Shown in pieces: positions 35,683 through 47,900 of a stretch of DNA of 64,000 nucleotides. This DNA is from Cokeromyces recurvatus (lineage: Eukaryota; Mucoromycota; Mucoromycetes; Mucorales; Mucoraceae). The position numbers were made by a program, and so were the translations under genes. Positions within the stretch are counted from its first letter, which is position 1. Each line of letters begins with the position of its first letter. The notes under the pieces were generated by a model. That model did not search any database. It was not told where the DNA came from and saw only the letters and a list, made by a program, of their open reading frames with translations. The stretch covers positions 62,001 to 126,000 of the forward strand of contig NW_026251432.1 in NCBI RefSeq assembly GCF_025118155.1, in the 5' to 3' direction.

Positions 35683-38600
35683 ATGACAGTAAGCGAAGAG
35701 AAACCAGTTAATAATAGTGCTCGACGACGTTCAAGTGTTGTTTCAACGAAAGCAACTAAAGATGGATTAACTCGTAAACATTCTGAACGTCATCAAGTGA
35801 TGCAGATTCAAAATTATATTATTTATCGAAAAACCATTGGAGCAGGTTCAATGGGGAAAGTGAAGTTAGCTGAATGTCTTGATGATATTCATAAACAAAA
35901 AGTAATAAATAAATAAAAATTAGATGAAATAATAATAATAATAGCAAGTTAATTAAAATACACATATAAATAAATACATATATATATATATTATAAAGTA
36001 TGCAGTTAAAATCATGCCTAAAATGGACCCTAACTTGATAAAATTAAACTCAAATAAACCAAGGGATCCAAAGGATACACCTGAAGAAAGAGAACAGAGA
36101 ACAATTCGAGAAATGGCTATTATGCGTTTATTACGACATCCAAACATTTGTCAATTAAAAGAATATATCTCTGAGGGAGATAAATATTACATGTTTTTAG
36201 AATATGTCGACGGTGGTCAATTATTAGATTATATCATCAAAAATGGGAAGCTACGTGAAAAACTAGCAAGAAAATTTTCACGACAAATTATTAGTGCAAT
36301 AGGTATTTTATATTATATACATGTCATCCATACAAAAAAAAAAAAAAAAAGGGAAATCTCTTTTCTTTTCCTCCTTCAATCACTTTATATATACATATAT
36401 ATATGTGTATGTGTCAATATATATACTTATCTATAATAAAATTATAGATTATTGTCATAGAAATTCAATTGTTCATCGAGGTCAGTATCTTTTTTTTTTC
36501 TTTTTTGATATAATTTTACTATATAAGCAAATTTATTAATAATGTATTTAAGATTTGAAAATTGAAAATATCCTTATTACTCGTACTGAACAATTAAAGA
36601 TTATTGATTTTGGTTTATCCAATCTCTATTCACCTACTCAACAATTGGATACGTTTTGTGGCTCACTTTATTTTGCTGCACCAGAGTTGTTAAACGCTCG
36701 ACAGTATACTGGACCTGAAGTAGATGTTTGGAGTTTTGGCGTTGTCTTGTATGTCTTGGTGTGTGGGAAGGTTCCGTTTGATGATAGTAATCTACCAGCA
36801 TTACATGAAAAGATTAAAACTGGAGTGATAGAGGAGTATCCTGAACATTTAGGGAAAGAGTGTGTAGATTTATTATCTAGAATCTTTGTTGTGGATCCTG
36901 GTCGACGTATTACGTTAACAGGTATTAAAGCGCATCCTTGGATGAATAAAGGTTATGAAGAACCTATTCGAAATTATCTACCACGCAGAGAACCTCTTGA
37001 AAGGATCGATATGGAGATTATTCAAGGGATGGATGGGTTTGGATTAGGTAATCCGTCAGAGATAAAGGAAAAATTAACAAAGATCATCTCTTTCCCTGCT
37101 TATCAAGAGGCTGCATTAAAAATTGTTGAAAATTATCAAATCTCTACAGCCCTTGACGATCAACTAACAAATAAATCTCGGTGGCGACGTAGTCTGTCAT
37201 CTACTGTACGTAAAAAGAAATTAGACCTATCGGATGATTTTCAATCATTACCTGCCATGTACGATCCTCTCATTTCAATCTATTATCTCGTAAAGGAAAG
37301 AAAGGAGACAGAAGAAAGGAAAAAACAATTATTAAGTGCACCCTCTGCTCCTAAAAATGCTCTGAGTAGATCCACTAGTACATTTGTGACAGGCAGAAAA
37401 TCAAATCATTCAAGTTCCTTACTACAAGACTTTAGTCATGTCAATAACAAAATGACTTTAACACGAAGAAGAACATATGATGCATCTAAAAAATTACCTG
37501 CTTTACCTCCTTTCACCGATCATTCATCTAACTCTAGTCACTTGAAAACTAAACAATCTTCTTCTTCTTCAACAACAACAACAACAGCAACTACTACAGC
37601 CGCCGCTGCTGCTGCTGCTGCCACGCTTCTTTTACGAAAGAAAAGTTTACAAGCTGTCAAGAAGCTTGGCATCATTCGATCACCCACTATTAAAAATATA
37701 AATCACGAAAATTCATTTACAAATGATGAGGATACTACTACAAAGCAATCCATGGGAGAAAATAAAGCAAAGAAACCATCTTCGAGTAGTATCCCATTTA
37801 CTACTTCATCATCTACTACTACTGCTACTACGACATCATCAACAACGAATGAAAGCCAACTACTAAAGACTAGAATCGAATATAATCATAACCTAGTTCC
37901 CTCAACTAATTTAATAGTAGCAGCCAGAAAAAAGGCTCGCTGGTTAAAGTTGGACTTTAAACAGAATACGACTCTATCAACTCAAGAACATCAATCGACG
38001 ATACATGTAGACCATCCTAAAAGACCTTCATGGAAAAGATTATCTATGCATCGTAAAAACTCCACTCAACTTTCATTGGACCCCATCTCTCATGAAGATT
38101 TTCCTAATTCCTACTTGAGTCCTACATCCCCTACTCATCATCATCATCATCCTATTCATCCTATTGAAGGTGAATCTACTTCTAGACCTATCGTAATGAC
38201 AACTAGTATATCAGAATTTGCTCCACATAAACTTAAAAAATCAAATTCACCATCATCATCATCATCATTATCATCATCATCGTCTTCTTCTTCATTATCC
38301 ATGGTAACAACAAAAACTTCACTTAAGAGTATCTTTCAATTTAATAATCGAAATCACTTATTTCGTATGTCACGGAAAGAACTCATGGAAAACTTGGAAC
38401 ATGTACTATATCAATTAGGGATCGAGATCCTTTCCACTGAGGGATATCAAGTGAATTGTAGTTGTAAACGGTACGTCATAGATCATTATATTCCAAAGGA
38501 AGATAAAGAACACAAGACATTCAACTATGACCATCAAAACATCTTGTTTTTTATTTTGATCTATGAAGCAAGATGGGCAAGAGGAAAGATTGGTATTAAA

Positions 38601-38747
38601 ATCAAGGAACATATACATCATAATGGTCTCACTCGTCATCCAAATATATACAGTAAACAAGTATTTCAAAACTTGTATCATGATATATTAGATCAGATCG
38701 AGGCCAAATCAAAAAAAGAAAAATCAAAAAAAGAAAAAAAAAAGTAG
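35683..38747 (+). CDS. KIN1/KIN2 (MARK/PAR-1) type Ser/Thr protein kinase
   Basis: Four exons, 35683-35901, 35999-36302, 36448-36480 (33 nt) and 36553-38747, give 916 residues. Kinase domain about 45-330: glycine loop IGAGSMGKV, VAIK-type Lys in YAVKIM, a KIN1-like insert (KPRDPKDTPEERE) before the C-helix, catalytic VHRDLKIEN, IIDFGLSN, activation loop LDTFCGS with the Thr that LKB1-type kinases phosphorylate, then YFAAPELL and EVDVWSFGVVLYVLVCGKVPF. A long Ser/Thr-rich linker with Ala and Ser runs and a His run follows. The C-terminal 110 residues (ELMENLEHVLYQLGIEIL...) fit the membrane-binding KA1 domain, ending in a Lys/Glu tail. By homology it acts in polarised growth and secretion at the plasma membrane. 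Tiny exon 3 encodes DYCHRNSIVHR. Confidence 0.92.
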
Positions 38748-38983
38748 AAACTAGTTTATAGATTAGATTAGATTAGATTAGATTTAGATAGATATTAAAA
38801 AAAAAAAGATAAAAAGAGTGGGATTGGAGAGAAGAGAGAAATCCATTTCTTTTTTTTTTTTTTTTTTAAAAAAAAGAAAAAAATTTTACTGACTTACTAT
38901 TCATTCCTTACTATTATATTTTAATAAATTATTTCTCTCTTTCTTTTATTATTATTATTATTATTATCCAAGCATATATTAGT
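38748..38983. repeat. Convergent 3' flank with GATTA repeat
   Basis: Between the kinase and transporter 3' ends. It contains about five GATTA units at 38762-38785, T/A runs, and an (ATT)n array near 38947. No gene seen. Confidence 0.6.
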
Positions 38984-39550
38984 TCAATACCAAGCAAGAA
39001 TCTTCCACCAACCCATACCGATGGTAAAATAAATAGTCAGATAAAATATTGCCATTTGGATACCAACGATAAACCATTTCTTACGACTAACATATCCAGA
39101 AGCAAAGTACATGGTAAAACTTCCAGTAGAGAAAGTTGTCTACATATATATATTAGATAATTATACAATACATATATATATACTTCGTTATTACCATACA
39201 ACCACCTAATGCACCAAAATAAGCTAATAAACAAGTTAATATCATGGGATTTGCTTCTAATGCATGACCTGCATCAAAAAAGGTTGCTACAAAGGCTACT
39301 GTATGTGCACTTAATGATGAAAACATAAATGTAGTAAAGAAATATGCGATAGCTAAGGAAGGTACAGCAGGTAACTTGAAATATTCAATAGTTTGTGAGA
39401 TTTGAAGTCCTAAAAATCTGGATGCACCTGATTCTGATAACTGTGAAGCCATTGTGATAAATCCACCTAGCCAAAAGAGTGTCTCCCACTATTTATATAA
39501 ATATATGAATCATATAAATTTTTTTTCTTTTAGGGGGATAGGAAAAGAGT

Positions 39551-39581
<31 letters not shown>

Positions 39582-41263
39582 TAAAAAAATAATATATATT
39601 TATACGTATATGTATATATTTACAGCGTTTATATTATTGGTAACATCTTTCCAAGTCATAGTACCCAAATAGAGTAAAACGGTTATACCTAATAATGCAA
39701 CCAAAGTAGTATCAATACCAGTATGACTTGAAGTAATCCATAGTGCTAAACATATACAAAGGACAATACAAAGTTGCTATTTATACTTAAAATTGATTAT
39801 TATTTCTGTTTGGGGAGGGGGGGGTTCATATTTCATATTTATAGTATGATATGTACCCATTCTTTAAGGGACAGAGGTCCCATTTCCTCTAGTTCTTTAA
39901 AAGCATGTAAAGTTATATTATCGTCTTCATTTGATTCTAAAGAGGATCCTCCTTCTAATTGATTGTCTTTGTCCATTTTAAATATACCGCAAGACCATGA
40001 TAAAAGAAGAGGTGAAAGGATAGCACATACAAAAACAGGTACACAACTTCCAGTAATCCATTTCATAAAGTCAAAATGCAAATTTGGATACAACATATTA
40101 GCTTTTGCTAAAACAATAGGATTTGGAGCCATACCTTTGTGATAATTAGAAGAAAAAAAAAACGTTGAATTATCAAAATGTTGAATATGTATTTTATAAA
40201 TTACCTGTCAAATAAGCTGAAGCGGATAATAAATTTGCATGAGCGCCTACTAATATTAAAAATTCATTTACTTTTGGATTTTGTAAAGGTGAAGAATTGA
40301 ATGAAATAGCAATTGAGTTAACTATAGGTAAAATGATACCACCACCACGAGCAGTATTACTAGGCACAAAGGGAGCCAATAATAATTCTATCATTCATGA
40401 TTATTAATGTTTCTAGCATTATATGTATATATATATATATACCTGATAAAAGAATAGCATAAGCAAGTCCTAAAACACGTTTACCAAATGAGCGAATCAT
40501 CAAAAGTGAAATTCTTTTCCCAAGTTTTGTCACTTCTACTGCTTTCCCTAAATGAAAGGCAGCAAAGATCAGCCATACAACTGAGCTTGAAAATCCTTCA
40601 AGTGATTGGTAAAAGGCTTGATTATGACCCTGACAATTTAATAATGTTCCTGTGACTGGATCAAGTTCACCACAGAGTCTGCACTCAATGCTACGACTAC
40701 TGTCTATTGTCCTACATTGAAATGAGCTAGTCAAGGATAATAATACAAGAGCGCTTAGAACAAGGACTGATGTATCAACTGATGTAGTTATTAAAGCAAA
40801 TATGCAGCTAAGTAAATATATACATATATATATATATTTATAATGATTATAACTTTATTATCCTAATAGAACAAACATGGGGTTTTTTTTTCTTTGGTTC
40901 CTTTTTCTTGTTACCTTGTAAATACAGCCAAAAGTCGAATAGATGTTAATGTAAGTTCATCTGTTGGTGTTGTACCAAACCAAATAATCGATCCAAGTAG
41001 TATAGATGGCAAGAGACTAAATAAAATAGATTGTCCAAGCACTCTTTGGTAAATCTTTTTAATTATACAAATGACTAAATAATACATGCTTAAATACAAA
41101 AAGGGGGAAAAAAAAGTAATTTCTATTCACTTGTACCTGATTTATTGTCTATGTTTATATCATGAAAGTGTTTAGAGATTAAAGGTGTTTGTTCATTTAT
41201 TAATTGATTATCTTCTTGTCTAATTTTTGTGTTCAAAAGATCTATCTGATCTTCATTCATCAT
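38984..41263 (-). CDS. DASS-family dicarboxylate (2-oxoglutarate/malate-type) transporter
   Basis: Eight exons (41263-41137, 41074-40915, 40807-40443, 40387-40205, 40134-39857, 39776-39624, 39488-39195, 39139-38984), all in phase, give 571 residues. Roughly 11-12 hydrophobic segments. The first anion-binding hairpin is APFVPSNTARGGGIILPIV, matching the S-N-T signature of the DASS/CitT family, closest in feel to plant plastid DiT and bacterial SodiT-type exchangers. The second half has WETLFWLGGFITMASQLSESG and a second re-entrant region ending CMTTFSTGSFTMYFASGYVSRKKW. The N-terminal 45 residues are polar with an acidic-dileucine-like NEQTPLI, as in vacuolar proteins. Substrate (malate, 2-oxoglutarate, citrate) and membrane location cannot be fixed from sequence. 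An extracytosolic loop in exon 3 contains several Cys (QCRTIDSSRSIECRLCGELD). Confidence 0.85.
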
Positions 41264-43631
41264 TGTAGAGCAATATTGGCAAATAAAAGATAGAAAGAGA
41301 AAGATAGATCAAGTATATATATTATTGCAAAATTGTTAAATATCGTGATCATTTATTATTGTATTTTAAAGTTAGATACAGCTGATTTTAACCCTCTATG
41401 TGTATGTATGTGTGCGTCTTCTATTTTATCACATATATATGTGTAATATACCATAAATGGGAAGAGGAATTCTGTAATGATCTTTATGAATACAAGTCAT
41501 TTGTCTTAATTTTTCTGTTTTTTTTTCTATTTACATGCACTTCTCGAGATACTGAAATAAGTTGACATATATCACATGCAATATATTTAAATATACACTA
41601 TGATAAGGTCGTAATAATAATAAAGACAATAGCAGAAACAGTCATAATAAATAGAATGGTACAAACACAATAATGATGTATATGTAATATTGCATTCATG
41701 TATTATAATTATTATAGTGTATGACTCTATATCCTAAATGAAATATGAAATTAATAACCTGCATTTGTTATTCTATGCAGATTGCATTAGCCAATCAATT
41801 TCAAAAAAAAATATATTATTACTATTATTATGAACTACTACTTTTTTTTTCTTCTTTTTTCTTACAACATACATAACTCTACAGATATTTTTTCCTTCTT
41901 TTGTTAACATTAAATATATTTTCATATTATAGATCATTTACTTTTTAAGAAAACACATTTAGCAAGTTACACGTCGTGCTAATTTAGCAGTAATATCCAT
42001 GTATACAATTGCATATTTATTTAATTATTTATTTATTTATTTTTTTAGATCCATTCAAGTACATCATAAAATGATATTATATTTCCCGGGTTAGAAAACA
42101 ATGAAACTGAACAACCTCCTGACAGTCAGAAAAAAAAAAAAAGAGTTACTCTCAATAAAATTTACATGCAGTAGATACCATTAGTTAAATTAACCTCATT
42201 GATCGATACTAAAGACAATTATAGATTATCTTCTATAATACCTCCATTCTTGTTAAATATACCGTTATATGTGTAATGATATTTATTCATGTAATTCCCA
42301 TTGAGGAATGATTATAGTTGGAAGAAAGTGTTTTGAGATATAAATAGTCATTATTATACGCTTTCTCTACTAGGCTTCATTCGCGGGTATAGTCAGCTAG
42401 ATCAATCTTTATTGACTGAGATTAATTTACAAACAGGGCATAAATAAATGTCAAACATGATAACCTTAACTATTTATAGGATACGATTTTCCTTATCCTA
42501 TTATGTATGTCATAAAGATATCTATTTTGTACTCATTTTGTAAAAAGAAAAAAAGAATAATTCTTTCAAGCATAAAAATGCTCCTAATAAATTGAAATGA
42601 CTAACATTATGTTGACCGTTTATCTCATTAAACCCTGTCGTTTAGCTTCTTGCATGTTCTTCATTGAACGTAATGGATATCACCTTGGATGACTGCCAGG
42701 TGGGCCATTCAACTTATTAAACCCAATCATCTCATGCTACTATTTGACTCTCTCTAAATACATTATCAGCTTACGAATGCCTGAGGACTATTAAGGATCA
42801 TCTCCTCTTTTTCTTGAATAAGCTTTTTATACATTAACTGTGCGTATATTTCGGTCTATTTACCCTTAATTTGTTCGTTAACTCGTTATTTGTACAAGTC
42901 TTCATAAACTTGATTACCCCCCCTTTTTTTTTCATTAATGAACTAACCCGAGCAATGCTGATATGATTTATATCTTTAGCGATATATAAGTGTGCGTATA
43001 TGTGTGTATTTAGGTTGTTATTATTATCTTTTCTATTTGCTATAGAAGGAAAGATGTGAATTATTGGCTAATTAATAGATACTATTGCATAATAATTAAT
43101 ACTGAATGATGATGATAATCAAAAGAACATCAATGTATGCATGTATTATATCCTGGCTTGATAAAAGGAAAATAAGTGCACATTCATACATGCATGTTTT
43201 ACCTTCAAAAAAATAAAATAAAATAAAAAATAAAGAAAAAAAACAAAAAAATATAAGCCACTGCATATCAGTATTAATAATAAGTACTTTGTTTATTATT
43301 AAAATGACGATAATTATTTAAAGAGTAAAACGTGATAATAGAAAAGAAGACAAAACGCGTTTATAAAAACAAAAAGGAAAAGAAGGAAGAAAGAAAGAAA
43401 GTGGCGGCCATGCGACGAAGGCCCCCCCTTTTTTTTTCCAATGGGCTTAGAAAAAAAAAAAAAAAAAAAGAGTACAAAATGATGATGTTACTAAAAATAC
43501 AGCAACAAGAAACAATATAAAAAAAAAACAAAATAGAATAAAATAAAATGTATTACTGCCAAGACATTTTAGCTTCTTTTTCTTTTTTGTTGCTAGTTTT
43601 TTTTTTTCTTTCTTCTTTTTAACAAAATAAA
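41264..43631. other. 2.4-kb divergent intergenic region
   Basis: Between the transporter (minus) and the LEA-2-like gene (plus). It is AT-rich to about 42000. From 42100 to 43000 the composition becomes more complex and resembles the degraded repeat DNA elsewhere in the window, with short open stretches on the minus strand but no recognisable domain. A purine-rich leader near 43330-43500 precedes the plus-strand gene. Confidence 0.4.
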
Positions 43632-44700
43632 ATGTCAGCATCATCAAATTATAATAATGGATATAATAATAATTATTATGCACAACCACCTCCTTTACCG
43701 CATCATATAGAAATGTCCCAAGAAACAATAGATCCATATGGTATGAAGAATGTGCCTGTAAGCTCTCCTCCACCTTATCCTGTCTATAATAATGTCGGTA
43801 TAGGCTCATCTCCACCTCAAGCAGCAATGAGAGACTCATTATCTGATATAAAACTCATGAGACATTATGATTCCGATGATGACATGGAAAAAATTATTCC
43901 TAGAGAAAGAAGAAAGCGCTCTTGCATAGATAAACTTTGTTGTGGCTGTTGTACATGTTGTCCTAAATGGCTTCGTTGGTGTACTTGTATTTTATTTATT
44001 ATTATTGTTATTATTGCCATCATCATTGGTGTTCTTGTTGGTATTTTTAAAGTTCCAACTGTTCAATTTACTGGTCTCGAACAAGAACCTTCGTTTGCTT
44101 TTACAAATAATGTTCTTTCTATAACGTTTAATGTTGGTATTAGTGTCGATAATCAAAATTTTGAATCTCTTTATTTCGATAGGATCAAAGCTGATGTAAG
44201 TTGTATTTTTTAATGAATGAATGAATGAATATATTTTTTTAAATTAAAATACATGTGTGTATATTGAATTATTTTTAGGCTTATTATCCTTCACCTTATA
44301 ATACCTATATAGGAGGTGGCAGTGTAACAGGTGTGGATATAAAATCCTTTGCAGTAACCAATATTATTTTCCCTTTTGTTATCAATGTAAATTCGTCTGA
44401 TCCTAGTCAACAAGGCGTTATTATGGATTTAGCTACTCGTTGTGGTCTTGATGGAAGTGCCCCACAAAAGCTTGATTTTAATTATTATGTTTATCCTACA
44501 GTTAAAATCATTGGTATTTCTATTACACCAAAAATTTCTAAAACCATGAGCATTAATTGCCCAGTAAGTTGTAATAATAATAATAATCCCCTTTGTGTCA
44601 AAATCTAACCAATCATAACCATCTTTTTTTTTATTATTATTATTATTAGACATCTGAATTAAATTCCATATTAGGTGGATTATTTGGTGGTTCCTCTTAA
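43632..44700 (+). CDS. LEA-2-like (NHL/Tag1-type) single-span membrane protein
   Basis: Three exons, 43632-44195, 44279-44563 and 44650-44700, give 299 residues. The N-terminal 95 residues are Asn/Tyr/Pro-rich with PPPLPHH and SSPPPYP. A basic RRKRS stretch and a Cys cluster (KLCCGCCTCCPKW) precede one hydrophobic helix of about 25 residues made almost wholly of Ile/Val/Gly. The Cys cluster next to the helix is a likely palmitoylation site. The outer part looks like a LEA-2 beta-sandwich: PTVQFTGLEQEP, then NNVLSITFNVGISVDNQN and DFNYYVYPTVKIIGISITPK. In fungi such proteins sit on the vacuole or plasma membrane. Topology is inferred. Confidence 0.75.
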
Positions 44701-44955
44701 AAGAATCATGTAAATGTACATTTTTATTTTTATGCTTTAATGCCCCCCTCCCTTTTTTTTTCTTCTTTCTTATATCTCTTCTATTACATATTTCACCCAT
44801 GTATGCGTAATAGCTATGTTAAAGAAAAATTGGGGGGTTTTTTTTTTCTTTTTCTTTTTAATTCTTATTTGTGTATAAATTTATTTATTTCTTTATATGT
44901 GTAATGAATGAATGGTTATTATATAATTAAAAAAAAAAAAAAAAAAAGATGTGTT
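44701..44955. other. Convergent 3' flanks
   Basis: 255 nt between two convergent genes, with C and T runs and an A run of about 20 near 44930. No gene seen. Confidence 0.5.
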
Positions 44956-47900
44956 TCAAGAAGCAAAAAAAGATGATTCATTGGACACACTATATTCATC
45001 ATTATCATCTGTTGTATCACTTATTTCTCCTTCTTCCATTTCATCTTGACTAGGAGAAGATAATTGACTTTGTCCTTTAAAACGCGAATGTGTTAAATTA
45101 GATATGGATGATGAAGGGTATCTACTAGGAGGATGGCTAAAGCTTTGTGATTTTAAGGGCTTTGTCGGTATTCGTTTTTGTACTTGTTGTTGATGTAAAT
45201 ACATTTCATATCGTGCTTTCTTTTGTCTTCTTAATTCTTCTTCTGCATCATCATCCTTTTCTTCTTCTTCTTCTTCTTCACTTGTTGTAGCTACATCACT
45301 CAAATATCTTCTATTAGATACAGAAGGTGATATAATATAACCTGGATGAATCGTCTTCCCTCCCACTCTTCCGATATGCTTCCCACTCATCATACCAGTA
45401 GCAGTAGATGGCTTTTCAGCGGATTGGGTTTCGATGTTTGTATCCATATGATGACTACTAGTAGTGGAAGAAAGTGTTTTCCTTTTACGATTATAATTGG
45501 GTCGTTTGGATGGTGGTTTAGGTCGAAGAATGAGTTCACATAGTGATTCGATACGTCTTTGAATGACTAAATCTTTTGGCCATCCAATACGTCCTAGTAG
45601 TAGTGTGATGTTTGCTTCTTGATGATCTTCACTACTACTTTCATTTACAATTTGATGAAAGGGCAATTCTGTATCTGTAATCATCAAATCATGTCGTCCA
45701 ATACCATGCTTACAAATTCCTCTTAATAAAGCTTTATCGTGAAGTGGCACTTCCCACCAACTATTATATATATATATATATTAAAAAAAACAAGTTAAAT
45801 CTATTCTTCTACGTTATAATTCATTATGCATATATGTATATTATATTTTACGGTGGCAAACCAGATGTTCTTCGCGCCTTTTCAATTAATTTATCAAAAT
45901 CAGGATCTACAATAACACGTTCACGAATCTTCTTCATTTGTTCAATACGCTTTAATGCACGTCTTGCTTTATCATAAGGAATTGTTTCTACAAGATTTAA
46001 TTCCTCACCTCCTATAACCTCTTCACTTGATTCACGACAACTTCTTTGACCTTCATCTGTTACAGCTTGCTTTTTCATAATTTCTTTACAGGCAGCATAA
46101 AACTTGTAATAATACATATCAAGAGCAGCATCTGTCCTCTTTTCTAAACCAGAAAGTTTTCTAAATCGATCCCAACGAATATTTGGATCACCTGCTACTG
46201 TCTCTACACCAAAGGATAAAATGGTTCTCATAAAATCACTACGACTTTTCTTTTGCCATCGATTGCCTGCTTCACTACCGCCTCCTCGAGATCGCTGTCG
46301 TGATGATCGACTTTGATGACCAAGACCTTCGGCTAAATTTGAATTGTCCGTTTTGCGTCGTCGATTAGGGTTACCATCCTCTCTTAAGAAAGCAGCAATG
46401 ATACGACGAAGACGCATACCAATATCTGCCTTAGAAGGCCACACATACACTGTTTTATCCTCTAAACGATCCACAAAATCAGAGGGACTATCGTCATGAT
46501 GTTTATGCTCACTTGTTGAAGACCCTTCTTCATCATCCTCTTGCAATGTACCTGCTTTACTATCATCGTATCTTTTCCCATAAAAGCAAAACTCTTTATC
46601 TTTACGCATCGTTAAATATTGCTGATAACCATGCTTGATGATGCCCAGTAAGAGATCTCGATCTTCAGATTCACCCCACCAGTCACAAGGCAAAGAACCA
46701 TTCACTTTAGGAATAGGGAGCACCTTCGCTTTCTCCCAATCCTTTGGCACGATACGATCACGAACCATATAGAGCATTTGAATTCTTAACAAAAAGTTAC
46801 GACCTTTGCGTTCAATATGCTCTCTATAATCAGCGGGGGCTTGAATCAAGAAGGACCTATATTCAGCTATCTGTCTTTTAGTAGCACCTACAAAAGGTAT
46901 CGTAAAATCGCTTTCTGGAGGCTCACTTTGAGCATCACTTTCTAATATGTATTCCATATCACGAAGTAATTTACGATCTTCCTCTGAAGCTGTACTGCCC
47001 TCAAGGACATGCTTTACTTGGCGTATCAAACATCGAGTCACAGCCTTCAGGTCCCTTTCAGTACGACGTGGAAAATGAGCTTGCATCTGTTTCCAAGGTC
47101 CATAGCCATAGACCATCAATTTACGTTCATATTTTGTCTTTTCAGATAATGACCATAAACGAGGTTGATCACGTTTCCTTGATTTCTCAGACTCATCTTC
47201 ATAAGCATCAGAATCGTCTGCATTATCATTCGATGAATCATAGATACCGTCAGCAGAACGTGTACCAAAGCGTTGTACTTGACGTCGCTTACGTGGTTCA
47301 TAAACAATTAATTCATTCTCGTCTTGAAATTCATTCATATCTAAATTAGCCTGAGCTGCCCATTTTTCCCAAAAATCAGGATCATCCAATTCAACATCGT
47401 GTTCATTATTTTGAGTCGTGGAAAAAGTAGCCTTGGAAAAAACAGAGCCCTTTTCATTCCCTTCATGTCGAATCACGGTCGTACGTCTTTCAAGGATTTG
47501 ATCAATGTCCTCTGCACAAAACTGTTCACTTTCACTATCATCAATGATAACACCATAGGCCCCCTTTTTAAGCAAATCCTCAATCTCCTTTCGATTCAAT
47601 TCGTTTTTGGATATACTGGCCGGTGACGATTCATCTTCAGGGGATTCATTCTGACTTACATTGTGTTGATTCATACGTTGCATCACAGCTTTATCAAGAC
47701 CTAATTTCATACCTGCACGATCAAACATATCTTTTTCATATGTATTTCTACATATGAGTCGATACACTTTTACAGGCTTTGTTTGACCAATACGATGGCA
47801 ACGTGCTTGTGCTTGTAAATCATTTTGTGGATTCCAATCGCTATCAAAGATGATACATGTATCCGCAGCCTACCCATAATTGTGTAAACATATTATTCGA